Shown here: one piece after another, positions 17,114-25,464 of the stretch
How positions within the stretch are numbered: the stretch's first letter is position 1
How the letters are laid out: each line of letters starts with the position of its first letter
Made by a program: the position numbers and the translations under genes
Notes under the pieces: generated by a model
The model's database searches: none
What the model saw: the letters and a program-made list of their open reading frames with translations, nothing else
What the model was told of the DNA's origin: nothing
DNA from: Alphaproteobacteria bacterium
Lineage (GTDB): Bacteria > Pseudomonadota > Alphaproteobacteria > Rickettsiales > JADKJE01
NCBI GenBank assembly: GCA_016722515.1
Contig: JADKJE010000003.1
Coordinates: forward strand, 186,001-250,000
Direction: 5' to 3'
DNA length: 64,000 nucleotides

Positions 17114-18124
17114 ATGCCAGAAGGTGCAGGTCCTACCGGACCCTCAGGCGGTGAGGGGAGAGGGTTTATTCCAGGGGGTTATCGCACGGGAGAAGAACGA
17201 TCCGACTCTAAGGCCAAAGCACCTCATAAACCCAGTCAAGATTGGGTACATAAAAAATTTGCAGGTGCAGAGAATGGCTATAATAAAAGTAAAAATGAGG
17301 CAGAGAAATCGGCAGCAAAGCATTTTTCCAATGCGGTATTGGCCGAAGAACGTCGTAATCCGGCACTTGCTCAACAGTTCAGGAGCCGTGGCGAAGAAGA
17401 ACTTAAATTAGCTGAAAAAGCCAAGGAAAATGCCAGGATCTTTAAAGAATTAAAGGAATTCAGACAGTTAACCAAAAAAATTGGTGATTTGGGTATTACG
17501 GCTTATCAGTTTTTGGATGCCGATCTTAATTCAGCTGTGGATATGCTTGTCAAGGGTATTATTGAGACTGCACCTCAGGTATCAAAAGCCTTAATTGGAA
17601 AAATAAAGAATATTTTTCAAACCAATATGAAAGCCGCAGACCAAGGTCGTGTTGCTAGTGATAATAAGCAGCAAGAAAAAGACCAATCTCAGGTTAGCAC
17701 AGCTAAAGCCTTCCAACGGGAATATTTACAGGCTTCGCCAGAGGATAAAATAAAATGGGGTAAGAGAATTGATGAGGTGGCGCATGATACCAAAGCAACT
17801 GTGCAGGTGATGCAGGAATTTCTGGACCAACAACCTAAACAATCTGTTGAAAAAGAGTTTAACCAAAAAATCTTAAGTCGTTTAAGTCCAGAAAAACAAG
17901 AAGATATTAAAGCGCAACTGGATCGCCTTGGACCAGCCGAACAACGCATTCAAATGCGGACAGCTATTGATAATTTCAATCGTTCCCTAGAAGGAAAGTT
18001 GGCGTCGCACGGACGCGGTGAATCGACTCAGCCACCTGGGGAAACGTTAGGCTTACGTGAGCGTGGCAAGTATCAACGCCAAGAAGATGAAAGACGATCA
18101 CGCCCAGGTTCGCATTCAAAATAA
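17114..18124 (+). CDS. Hypothetical charged helical protein, 336 residues
   Basis: A Gly/Pro-rich N-terminus (about 1-30) is followed by long helical, coiled-coil-prone sequence rich in Glu, Lys and Gln. A mildly hydrophobic stretch lies near 117-150 (ITAYQFLDADLNSAVDMLV). The Arg/Ser/Pro-rich tail looks disordered. AGAGGGG precedes the ATG by 6 bases. It sits between the DUF6456-like gene and the DUF2460 tail gene, on the same strand with short gaps, so it is probably co-transcribed with them. No family is recognised; a tail-assembly or scaffold role is only a guess from position. Confidence 0.6.
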   Translation: MPEGAGPTGPSGGEGRGFIPGGYRTGEERSDSKAKAPHKPSQDWVHKKFAGAENGYNKSKNEAEKSAAKHFSNAVLAEERRNPALAQQFRSRGEEELKLAEKAKENARIFKELKEFRQLTKKIGDLGITAYQFLDADLNSAVDMLVKGIIETAPQVSKALIGKIKNIFQTNMKAADQGRVASDNKQQEKDQSQVSTAKAFQREYLQASPEDKIKWGKRIDEVAHDTKATVQVMQEFLDQQPKQSVEKEFNQKILSRLSPEKQEDIKAQLDRLGPAEQRIQMRTAIDNFNRSLEGKLASHGRGESTQPPGETLGLRERGKYQRQEDERRSRPGSHSK

Positions 18125-18148
18125 CACTAATCTTTCCAAGGATCATTT

Positions 18149-18736
18149 ATGTTTGCTGAAGTCCGCTTTCCGGAGGATATATCCTATGGGGCCGTGGGTG
18201 GCCCGCAATTTTCGACCGATACGATTAGGATGCAAAGCGGCAAGGAACAGCGAAACCGCAATTGGAAACAGGCACGTTTGCGCTATCAGGTAAGCTTTAG
18301 TCTACGCACACAAAAGCAAATGGAAACATTGTTGAGTTTCTTTTATGCCAGAGGTGGTAGGGCTGAGGGATTTCGCTTTAAGGATTGGTCAGATTATTGC
18401 GTGTGTGGGCAGGTGCTAGGTACTGGGGATGGTAGCCATCGTCAATTTCAATTGGTAAAAGGCTACGGCACTTATCAGCGTAACGTATGTAAACCGGTTG
18501 AAGGAACGGTAAAGGTCTATGTGAATCATCAGAAACTCGTAGCAGGATATTCCATGGATGCGACAAAGGGAATCCTTTTATTGGATGCACCACTTCCCCC
18601 AGCAAGTCAGCTAAGTGCCGATTTTGAATTTGATGTGCCCGTGAGGTTTAATGCCGATTATTTACCGATTTCCATGGATGGAAAAGGGATATTTTCGGTG
18701 AAAGACATTGAGTTAGTAGAAGTGAATGTTGAGTAG
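18149..18736 (+). CDS. DUF2460 (TIGR02217) phage/GTA distal tail protein
   Basis: The 195 residues match DUF2460 along their whole length: FAEVRFPEDISYGAVGGPQF at the start, NWKQARLRYQVSF, the strongly conserved GRAEGFRFKDWSDY, GTGDGSHRQFQLVKGYG, CKPVEGTVKVYV and FEFDVPVRFNADYL. In Rhodobacter capsulatus the homologue is a tail-tip (distal tail) protein of the gene transfer agent. Here none of the genes that normally follow (DUF2163, NlpC/P60 peptidase, host-specificity protein) are present. AAGGA lies 6 bases before the ATG. It is either a remnant of a GTA or prophage, or one piece of a GTA scattered around the chromosome. Confidence 0.85.
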   Translation: MFAEVRFPEDISYGAVGGPQFSTDTIRMQSGKEQRNRNWKQARLRYQVSFSLRTQKQMETLLSFFYARGGRAEGFRFKDWSDYCVCGQVLGTGDGSHRQFQLVKGYGTYQRNVCKPVEGTVKVYVNHQKLVAGYSMDATKGILLLDAPLPPASQLSADFEFDVPVRFNADYLPISMDGKGIFSVKDIELVEVNVE

Positions 18737-18745
18737 AAACATTCA

Positions 18746-20338
18746 CTAATGCTGAAGGTTCTGTTGTTTGGAAACCTGGTTACCTTGCACGAGTGACTGG
18801 GCTTCGGAATGGTTGAGCTTAAAGGTACGGGAAGTACTGCCAAGGCCAAACGCCTTATTCAACGTTTCAGCCGCAGCATAGGTGGTGCAGTTAATGATGT
18901 AGTGATCTTCCTTTAATGCGAGGGTAAAATCACATGTACGTGTCTGTAGAGCACTCTTGAGCCTATCTTCTAAACTGATGTTTACTGCTGAAATAGGTTT
19001 CGTGTCTGGATAGAAAAAATTTGTAAGCAGATGAGTTTGCTCAGCTGACAGCAGTAACGGGGGTTCCGTAGACGTTGGAACACGCACTACCGAAGCTGAG
19101 GAACCCTTTCCTTCCTGGTTATACAAACGAGTTGATTGATCCTGAGGGGGGATCACGGGGTGGGTTATCGGAACGTGTAAAGGAGCAGGGGGGCTTGGCT
19201 TGGTATAATCCTTTGTTTCCACGCTCAGATTTTTGCATGGAATGGCGCGTAATGCTCTGTCTAATGTTCTAAAAAAACTTCCTTTGTTCTGCGTTGAAAA
19301 AACGGTATACCTGCCATTATCTTTGGATTCTTTGGTAAAAAATGAGGATAATTCACTGAATTTAATTGCATTTATGGCATCTTGGTTGCTTAATTGTAAA
19401 TGTAAAGACGGTGCATACAAAGAAGTAGCCTCTTCCACTTTGTCAATCTGTACCTTCATATTTAATACTAAAGTCAGGGCATCGGCAAGGGTAAGACGGT
19501 GGTAGCGCAAAAATTGGTTGATGCTTCCTAGTTGGATATGCCCAGGTAATTTCGTATCGGCATCAACGGCATAGGATCTGCCATAGATCTGATTATAATA
19601 GGTCTCTAGTTGCGATGTTTGCATTAATCCTGATGAATCTTCGATATACGTTTTTTCTAATATCGCTTCCTTTAAAACCGAAAGTGGTATTCGAATTCCC
19701 TGGCGCTCCAATTGTCGTAAGATAAGGGCTTGCATCACAAAACCGGTACGTGAAATACCACCATTGCAATTGATAGGCAAGACTTCGTCTGCGAGCACAT
19801 ATCTCTCAATCGTATCAAGTAGTGCATTTAGTTTCTGCATGGCTTTGTCACTGTTGTCATCAATCGTGCCATGATCACTCCAGGTTTTGTATTGAAGATG
19901 CCTGATTGTCCGAGAAGTAGTTTCATTGTCATTCAAATACATTAATTCCGATTTCACTACTTTAAAATCGGGGGTTTCTTCCAAAGTCTCAGAAGCTGAA
20001 AGTTGAAATTTTCCAAATTGCTGACCAGACATGTTTTCTAAATGATGAAGTTGTCCTTCAGACGGTTTCACCGTTAATGTCAGGAAGTTGTTCACGCCCT
20101 CGTTCCAAAATAACGCCAGGAATGTTTCCAGTGCCGAGGGATCATCAATACCAGAATACGTAATAAAACTATGAAGATTTCTGCCAAATGGAAGTGTGGT
20201 CTTATTCGCCACAACAGAGACTTCTCCACTAACAGTGGGTACTTTCAATAATCCTCTTTTTTCTCTTTCTTCGGTAACAGCAATAAATCGATTTCCGACA
20301 GGTTGAATAACAGGTGGGTTTAAAAGTTTGATTGTCAT
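18746..20338 (-). CDS. Eukaryotic-type protein tyrosine phosphatase, candidate host-directed effector
   Basis: The 530-residue protein carries a classical PTP domain at about residues 30-270. The signature C(X)5R loop is NCNGGISRTGF with C191 as nucleophile and R197. The WPD loop appears as KTWSDHG (W153, D155 as general acid), preceded by RHLQYKTW as in the Q-Y-x-x-W strand. The Q-loop region is GLMQTSQLETYYNQIYG. In most PTPs the residue before the nucleophile is His; here it is Asn190, which may alter cysteine reactivity. The C-terminal half has no recognised domain, and has a Pro/Ser-rich linker at about 375-430. Bacterial PTPs of this kind (YopH, SptP) are secreted and act on host phosphotyrosine. 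No signal peptide is seen. The 3' end converges on the DUF2460 gene. Confidence 0.78.
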   Translation of the reverse strand: MTIKLLNPPVIQPVGNRFIAVTEEREKRGLLKVPTVSGEVSVVANKTTLPFGRNLHSFITYSGIDDPSALETFLALFWNEGVNNFLTLTVKPSEGQLHHLENMSGQQFGKFQLSASETLEETPDFKVVKSELMYLNDNETTSRTIRHLQYKTWSDHGTIDDNSDKAMQKLNALLDTIERYVLADEVLPINCNGGISRTGFVMQALILRQLERQGIRIPLSVLKEAILEKTYIEDSSGLMQTSQLETYYNQIYGRSYAVDADTKLPGHIQLGSINQFLRYHRLTLADALTLVLNMKVQIDKVEEATSLYAPSLHLQLSNQDAINAIKFSELSSFFTKESKDNGRYTVFSTQNKGSFFRTLDRALRAIPCKNLSVETKDYTKPSPPAPLHVPITHPVIPPQDQSTRLYNQEGKGSSASVVRVPTSTEPPLLLSAEQTHLLTNFFYPDTKPISAVNISLEDRLKSALQTRTCDFTLALKEDHYIINCTTYAAAETLNKAFGLGSTSRTFKLNHSEAQSLVQGNQVSKQQNLQH

Positions 20339-20390
20339 ATTTCCATATTTTTTATATAATCAATAAATAAGTTATATCGCATATTATGAT

Positions 20391-21180
20391 TTAATCAATT
20401 TATATTGTTATTTAGAAGATTGAAATAATGGAATTTTGCTAGTCGCAAAATAGTTTTGCGCTGGATCTCCAGCCCATTACGCTTACGCTACATGGGCTGA
20501 AGATGACGGAGTGTGGGGCGTCATTCTCAGCCTTTTTAAGCAGTATGAGCCGCAGGCGAGTGCTGCTTTAAAAACTAGGAATCCAACACAAAACTTTGTG
20601 ATTTAAGCAATATATATTGTTATTTAGAAGATTGAAATAATGGAATTTTGCTAGTCGCAAAATAGTTTTGCGCTGGATCTCCAGCCCATTACGCTTACGC
20701 TACATGGGCTGAAGATGACGGAGTGTGGGGCGTCATTCTCAGCCTTTTTAAGCAGTATGAGCCGCAGGAGAGTGCTGCTTTAAAAGGCTAGGAATCCAGC
20801 ACAAAACTTTGTGATTTAAGCAATATATATTGTTATTTAGAAGATTGAAATAATGGAATTTTGCTAGTCGCAAAATAGTTTTGCGCTGGATCTCCAGCCC
20901 ATTACGCTTACGCTACATGGGCTGAAGATGACGGAGTGTGGGGCGTCATTCTCAGCCTTTTTAAGCAGTATGAGCCGCAGGCGAGTGCTGCTTTAAAAGG
21001 CATTGAAATAATGGAATTTTGCTAGTCGCAAAATAGTTTTGCGCTGGATCTCCAGCCCATTACGCTTACGCTACATGGGCTGAAGATGACGGAGTGTGGG
21101 GCGTCATTCTCAGCCTTTTTAAGCAGTATGAGCCGCAGGCGAGTGCTGCTTTAAAAGGCTGGGAATCCAGCACAAAACTT
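20391..21180. repeat. Array of 3.7 palindrome-rich repeats, about 212 bp per unit
   Basis: Nearly identical units begin around 20391, 20603, 20816 and 21001. The marker GATTGAAATAATGG recurs at 20418, 20630 and 20843, and without its first base at 21002: periods of 212, 213 and 158, the third unit lacking about 55 bases. Each unit holds several hairpins: TTTTGC...GCAAAA, CAGCCCAT...ATGGGCTG, and the pairing segments AAGCAGTATGAG / CGAGTGCTGCTT. Only a few bases differ between units (for example GCAGGCGAG versus GCAGGAGAG), so duplication is recent. The array lies between the 5' end of the phosphatase gene and the 3' end of the uvrD-type gene and encodes no ORF. Diverged family members lie at 6274-6356 and 63936-63985. 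Confidence 0.9.
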
Positions 21181-21237
21181 ATTGCGCGACCAGCGCAATT
21201 ATCATTTTTCTAGACCTAACTGCAGCAAATTCTCACA

Positions 21238-22251
21238 TTATACAGATTCTAATCGGTTCACTTTAGCCTTCACAATCGTCTTAACCCCGCCGCGATCGAA
21301 GCGTATATCTAAGTTTGATTCCATCACCACAACAACCGTACCTTGCCCAAAAATAGGATGCACCACCCGATCGCCTTTTTTAATGCGTGCTGGTGTTGAT
21401 GATGTAGATGAGGATTTTGCTGAAGGAACAGGAACCGATTTCATAAAACTTTCAACGGATTTCCCAAAGGCTGCTTTAGGTGCCGTGGACTGCGAGTTAA
21501 AACTACGTGGTTGATCCCATTGCGGAATCTCATCATCCAGCGATGATGTCGGCGTGCGTTGAGAATAATATTGATTGCCCGGGCTGTAACCAGTGCTGCC
21601 GCCCTGACGGGTCGTATCTTTAAAAATAATATGCCCTTGTGGTAGTTCATTGATAAAGCACGAAGGAATAGCATTAGACCAATGGCCAAATAAACGACGA
21701 CGCTGACAGAAATAAATATAAGCGCGGCGCTTGGCGCGGGTAATGCCTACATAGGCGAGACGGCGTTCTTCTTCAAGTGCATGATTGCCTGAATCCTGGA
21801 TGGCGCGTTGATTCGGAAATAATCCTTGTTCCCAGCCAGGCAAAAACACCACTTCAAATTCAAGGCCTTTGGCTGCATGCAATGTCATGACGGTCACCTT
21901 GTCGATGTCAGCTACCTGGTCGACATCGGTGGCCAGGCTGACATATTCTAAGAACGTGGCAAGGGTGGCATAGCTTTGCAGGCTTCGTAATAATTCCTGG
22001 ATGTTATCCACGCGCTGCAGCGAATCGGAGTCGGGATGCTCTTCCCACATTTTAAGATAACCCGTATCATCAAGCAGCTGTTTGGCAACGATTGAAAAAT
22101 GGGTGGTTTCCAGCATCTGCGTCCAATTGTTCATGTGGTCGCAGAAGGTGGACAGTGATTTTTGAACCTTGGCAGAAAATTGATTGTCGCGCAGTAAATG
22201 CTGTGTTGCTGCCAGTAGGGGAATACCCAGTGACCGGCTGGTTTGATACAT
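21238..22251 (-). CDS. uvrD: UvrD/PcrA-type DNA helicase, C-terminal part after a frameshift
   Basis: This frame holds the later helicase motifs of a UvrD-like SF1A enzyme. They include VTVMTLHAAKGLEFEVVFLPG (motif V region) and EEERRLAYVGITRAKRRAYI (motif VI, with the ALRA-type arginine). The C-terminal tail RIKKGDRVVHPIFGQGTVV is the small Tudor-like domain UvrD uses to contact RNA polymerase. It directly continues the protein encoded at 22256-23557: removing one G from the run GGGG at 22260-22263 joins ...GVGDSTLELMYQTS... into one reading frame of about 770 residues. As read, the helicase is broken. The visible start ATG at 22251 has no ribosome site. Confidence 0.85.
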   Translation of the reverse strand: MYQTSRSLGIPLLAATQHLLRDNQFSAKVQKSLSTFCDHMNNWTQMLETTHFSIVAKQLLDDTGYLKMWEEHPDSDSLQRVDNIQELLRSLQSYATLATFLEYVSLATDVDQVADIDKVTVMTLHAAKGLEFEVVFLPGWEQGLFPNQRAIQDSGNHALEEERRLAYVGITRAKRRAYIYFCQRRRLFGHWSNAIPSCFINELPQGHIIFKDTTRQGGSTGYSPGNQYYSQRTPTSSLDDEIPQWDQPRSFNSQSTAPKAAFGKSVESFMKSVPVPSAKSSSTSSTPARIKKGDRVVHPIFGQGTVVVVMESNLDIRFDRGGVKTIVKAKVNRLESV

Positions 22252-22255
22252 AAGT

Positions 22256-23557
22256 TCAAGGGGTGCTGTCGCCTACCCCGCGTTTAGGTGTATTAATAAT
22301 GCGCTCAAACGCTAAATCATCCGATGGTTGAATTAACAGGCGCAGATAAGCAATCACATCTCGCACTTCTAGCCTTTCATAAAATTTGAAACCGCCGATA
22401 ACCCGGTAGGCAATACCAAGACGTGTAAATTGATCCTCAAATGAACGGGTTTGGCTGCCTGCTCTTACCAGTACGGCGCACTGATAGGGTTTAAATCCTT
22501 CTTTGAATAAATCAAGCATGGTATTGCCAACCAGATAGGCTTCTTGCTGGTCATCCCATACTTTGATGACATGGACTTTCTCCCCTTCGGCAAGCGTCGT
22601 ACGCAAGGTTTTGCCAAGCCGTGCGTTATTATTTTTAATTAATCCAGATGCGGCAGCAAGGATGTGAGGGGTTGAGCGGTAATTATCTTCGAGGCGGATA
22701 ATTTTAGCGCCTGGAAATTCATGCTCAAACTTTAAAATATTGCCTACTTCAGCCCCTCGCCAACCATAAATGGATTGATCATCATCGCCGACGCAGCAAA
22801 TATTTTTATGATGCTGTGCAAATAATCGCAACCACAAATATTGGGTGACGTTGGTATCTTGATATTCATCAACCAAAATATATTTAAATTGATGCTGATA
22901 GTCGCGCAAAATCTGGGGAAATTCTTTAAATAGCTTGAGATTCAGGAGTAGCAAATCACCAAAATCCATGGCATTGAGTTGCTTTAATCGTTCCTGGTAG
23001 CGAGTGTAAACGTCGATCGGATCCCAATGCCCCTTGCCAAGCAGTCGGTCTTCATTGACCAGATCTTCCGGCAGAAGTCCTTTGTCTTTAAAACGCTGAA
23101 TGACCTGGAGTATCGATTTTCCTGAATATTTTTTATCATCTAAATTAGGGAAAAGCTCCTGCAAGACCTGACGCATCAGGCGTTCCTGGTCATCGGTATC
23201 GATAATGGTAAATTGATGGCTGTAACCTAGGAGATCGGCATGACGGCGCAGAATACGAACGGCAATAGAATGGAACGTACCGAGCCACAAGCCACTGGTA
23301 TAATCGCCGATAAGTTGGTGAATACGATGCTCCATCTCCCGTGCTGCTTTATTCGTAAAGGTAACCGCAAGAATTTGCCCAGGCATAGCAAGTTTTTGCG
23401 TGAGGAGATAGGTAATACGGCTGGTGAGTGCTTTGGTTTTTCCTGTTCCTGCTCCTGCAAGGACCAGTAATGGGCCTTCTGTCAAGAGAACAGCTTGCCG
23501 TTGGGCCTCGTTTAACCCTGCAAGAAATGTATTCGTAGAGGAATCCGTATTATCCAT
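22256..23557 (-). CDS. uvrD: UvrD/PcrA-type DNA helicase, N-terminal part before a frameshift
   Basis: UvrD is the 3'-5' helicase of nucleotide excision and mismatch repair. The 433 residues contain LNEAQRQAVLLTEGPLLVLAGAGTGKTKALTSRI (Q motif and Walker A, AGAGTGKT at about 35-42), VTFTNKAAREME (motif Ia), ILVDEYQDTN (Walker B), VGDDDQSIYGWRGA (motif III) and IRLEDNYRST (motif IV). The frame ends at VGDST-P, just where the family continues L-E-L. The cause is one extra base in the GGGG run at 22260-22263. UvrD/PcrA is rarely dispensable, so an assembly error should be considered before calling it a pseudogene. Confidence 0.88.
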   Translation of the reverse strand: MDNTDSSTNTFLAGLNEAQRQAVLLTEGPLLVLAGAGTGKTKALTSRITYLLTQKLAMPGQILAVTFTNKAAREMEHRIHQLIGDYTSGLWLGTFHSIAVRILRRHADLLGYSHQFTIIDTDDQERLMRQVLQELFPNLDDKKYSGKSILQVIQRFKDKGLLPEDLVNEDRLLGKGHWDPIDVYTRYQERLKQLNAMDFGDLLLLNLKLFKEFPQILRDYQHQFKYILVDEYQDTNVTQYLWLRLFAQHHKNICCVGDDDQSIYGWRGAEVGNILKFEHEFPGAKIIRLEDNYRSTPHILAAASGLIKNNNARLGKTLRTTLAEGEKVHVIKVWDDQQEAYLVGNTMLDLFKEGFKPYQCAVLVRAGSQTRSFEDQFTRLGIAYRVIGGFKFYERLEVRDVIAYLRLLIQPSDDLAFERIINTPKRGVGDSTP

Positions 23558-23650
23558 GTAAATCCCTTATTCCAGATAAATGAAACATGAGTATGGAGAC
23601 ATGGGATTTTCAAGTCAAGAAAGGTTTTTTTAAAAGAGTGCGAATTTTTT

Positions 23651-23681
23651 TTGACAATTAATTAAAAAAATAGGCTATAAT
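23651..23681 (+). promoter_or_regulatory. Strong sigma-70-like promoter with no ORF behind it
   Basis: A perfect TTGACA (23651-23656) and a perfect TATAAT (23676-23681) are 19 bases apart in a very AT-rich stretch. The spacing is two bases longer than ideal. Transcription would run on the plus strand away from the uvrD-type gene into a hairpin-rich region and converge on purA; no protein-coding gene lies in between. Confidence 0.5.
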
Positions 23682-23687
23682 CACAGA

Positions 23688-23868
23688 TGACTTGTTTGGG
23701 AATGAACGGGTGAGGATGATGCTCTAGGTTTTGGGTGCTAGAGATTGGCGCTAGAGATGTGATCTGGTGGGGTTGGGAATAAGAGGGAAATGTTATGGGG
23801 GATGCTCCAGATCACATCTCTAGCTAGGCCTGGTTTCCCTGGGCCTTGAGAGGGTTTTTATTTCGTGT
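23688..23868 (+). ncRNA. Candidate structured small RNA between uvrD and purA
   Basis: A transcript from the promoter at 23651 would start near 23688. It contains perfect 18-base arms GCTAGAGATGTGATCTGG (23750-23767) and their complement (23807-23824) around a 39-base purine-rich loop with repeated GGA/GGG motifs. A short GC stem (AGGCC/GGCCT, about 23826-23846) and a T-run near 23862 follow and look like a terminator. There is no start codon with a credible ORF. The sequence lacks the SRP RNA signature loop and does not resemble 6S RNA as far as I can tell. The GGA motifs recall CsrA-binding RNAs, but that is speculation. Confidence 0.4.
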
Positions 23869-24012
23869 ATCCCTTCAACTGATAATCATTGTAGCAACTT
23901 ATTGTTGCACTAATATGACAAAAGCGCATATTTTTAAAAAAAATCTTAGAAATCAAAAAGAAACACGTTTTATTTATGTTATTTTATCTCAAAAAGTCCG
24001 ATTAAATAAAGA

Positions 24013-24051
24013 AATAGCAGGGATTGCGTTCATCGTGCAATCACTGCTATT
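24013..24051 (-). terminator. Terminator of purA
   Basis: Arms of 15 bases (24013-24027 and 24037-24051) with one mismatch form a hairpin 24 bases past the purA stop. On the minus strand it is followed by TTTCTTTATTTAA. This is a reasonable intrinsic terminator. The remaining 23869-24012 stretch is AT-rich and featureless. Confidence 0.65.
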
Positions 24052-24074
24052 TAGTCTAAATCTTGATTGGGTAT

Positions 24075-25367
24075 CTACTTCTCAAACGGATCTTTCAATA
24101 AAATCGTATGATCGCGTTCTGGGCTGGTAGAAATCACCGTAATAGGAATTCCAGTTAATGTTTCCAACCGTTTGATGTAATTACGCGTTGCTTGTGGAAG
24201 CCCTTCGAGTGAATTGATACCGGTAATGGTTTCTTTCCAACCAGGCATTGTTTCGTAAACAGGTTCAACCACTAATTGTGCCGCAGAAGAAGAGGGGTAG
24301 TAATCAATGGTTTCACCGTGTAGGCGATAGCCAACACAGATTTTAATCTCATCAAGGCCATCGAGAATATCAAGCTTGGTTAAAGCGATACCATGCACAC
24401 CAGAAAGGGTAGCTGCTTGTCGAACCATGACGGCATCAAACCATCCGCAACGGCGGCTACGTCCGGTGACGGTTCCGAATTCTTTACCTTTTTCACCCAG
24501 ATGCTTCCCTACTTCGTCTTGAAGCTCTGTGGGGAAGGGGCCGCTGCCTACGCGGGTGGTATAGGCCTTGGTAATGCCAAGTACATAACTATGATGATTA
24601 ATGCCAAGGCCTGTACCTGTATACGCTTGCGCTGCAACGGTATTGGACGATGTCACAAAAGGGTAAGTACCGGCATCAACGTCGAGCATTAATCCCTGTG
24701 CACCTTCAAAAAGAATGCGTTTGCCGGACTTAGCCAATTTATCCATTAATTTCCATCCTGGTGTGGCAAAAGGCAGTACCTGGTCGGCTATGGCCAGCAA
24801 TTCATCCATAATGGTTTGTGCTTTAACTTCTGGTGCATTTAATCCACGCCGGATAGCATTGTGATAGAAAATCAAACCTTCGACGCGATCTTGCAGGTAG
24901 TCACGGTCGGTTAAGTCGCATAAACGGATAGCCCGGCGCGCGATTTTATCCTCGTATGCAGGTCCAATGCCGCGGCCGGTGGTACCAATTTTGCTTTTAC
25001 CGCGATAGGCTTCAGCTAATTGGTCGATCTCACGGTGTAAACTCACAATGAGGGGAACCGTGTCGGCAATCGCTAAATTATCCGTTGAAACGGGAATACC
25101 GGCTTGTTTAAGCGTATCAATTTCTCTAAGAAGGGCATAGGGGTCTAGCACAACTCCATTGCCAATCACTGCCATTTTGCCTGGGCGGATAATACCGCTT
25201 GGAAGCAAGCTTAATTTATAGGTAGTCCCTTGGATAACGAGGGTATGTCCGGCATTGTGCCCACCTTGAAAACGAGCAACAACATCCGCTTTTTCGGATA
25301 ACCAATCAACTATTTTACCTTTACCTTCATCGCCCCATTGGACGCCGACAACCGTTACATGGCTCAT
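24075..25367 (-). CDS. purA: Adenylosuccinate synthetase
   Basis: PurA joins IMP and aspartate with GTP to make adenylosuccinate, the first committed step to AMP. At 430 residues it has full length. The N-terminal GTP-binding loop is VVGVQWGDEGKGKIVDWL with catalytic D13. The second catalytic histidine is in GGHNAGHTL, followed by the IMP-binding STTGRGIGPAYEDK-like segment (GTTGRGIGPAYEDKIAR), FEGAQGLMLDVDAGTYPFVTSSN and the C-terminal KLDILDGL base-recognition motif. The gene stands alone, with its own terminator downstream. There is no sign of damage. Confidence 0.97.
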   Translation of the reverse strand: MSHVTVVGVQWGDEGKGKIVDWLSEKADVVARFQGGHNAGHTLVIQGTTYKLSLLPSGIIRPGKMAVIGNGVVLDPYALLREIDTLKQAGIPVSTDNLAIADTVPLIVSLHREIDQLAEAYRGKSKIGTTGRGIGPAYEDKIARRAIRLCDLTDRDYLQDRVEGLIFYHNAIRRGLNAPEVKAQTIMDELLAIADQVLPFATPGWKLMDKLAKSGKRILFEGAQGLMLDVDAGTYPFVTSSNTVAAQAYTGTGLGINHHSYVLGITKAYTTRVGSGPFPTELQDEVGKHLGEKGKEFGTVTGRSRRCGWFDAVMVRQAATLSGVHGIALTKLDILDGLDEIKICVGYRLHGETIDYYPSSSAAQLVVEPVYETMPGWKETITGINSLEGLPQATRNYIKRLETLTGIPITVISTSPERDHTILLKDPFEK

Positions 25368-25464
25368 GAATAACCTTTTCTAATGATCAAGCCGAACGAG
25401 TGTATAAGATATCGAAACAAGATGCAACAAGACTGAACAATCTCTGCGTTTCACTTCACAGATG

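Noticed and set aside
20391..21180. Possible CRISPR array
   Set aside because: Units are ~212 bp, almost fully identical and directly adjacent, with no unique spacers of 30-40 bp and no cas genes nearby.
23688..23868. SRP RNA or 6S RNA
   Set aside because: The conserved SRP tetraloop region is missing and the layout of stem and loop does not follow 6S RNA as I know it; left as an unnamed candidate.
23846..24130. 94-codon plus-strand ORF before purA
   Set aside because: It runs through the purA terminator into the antisense of purA, has AT-driven composition and no ribosome site.
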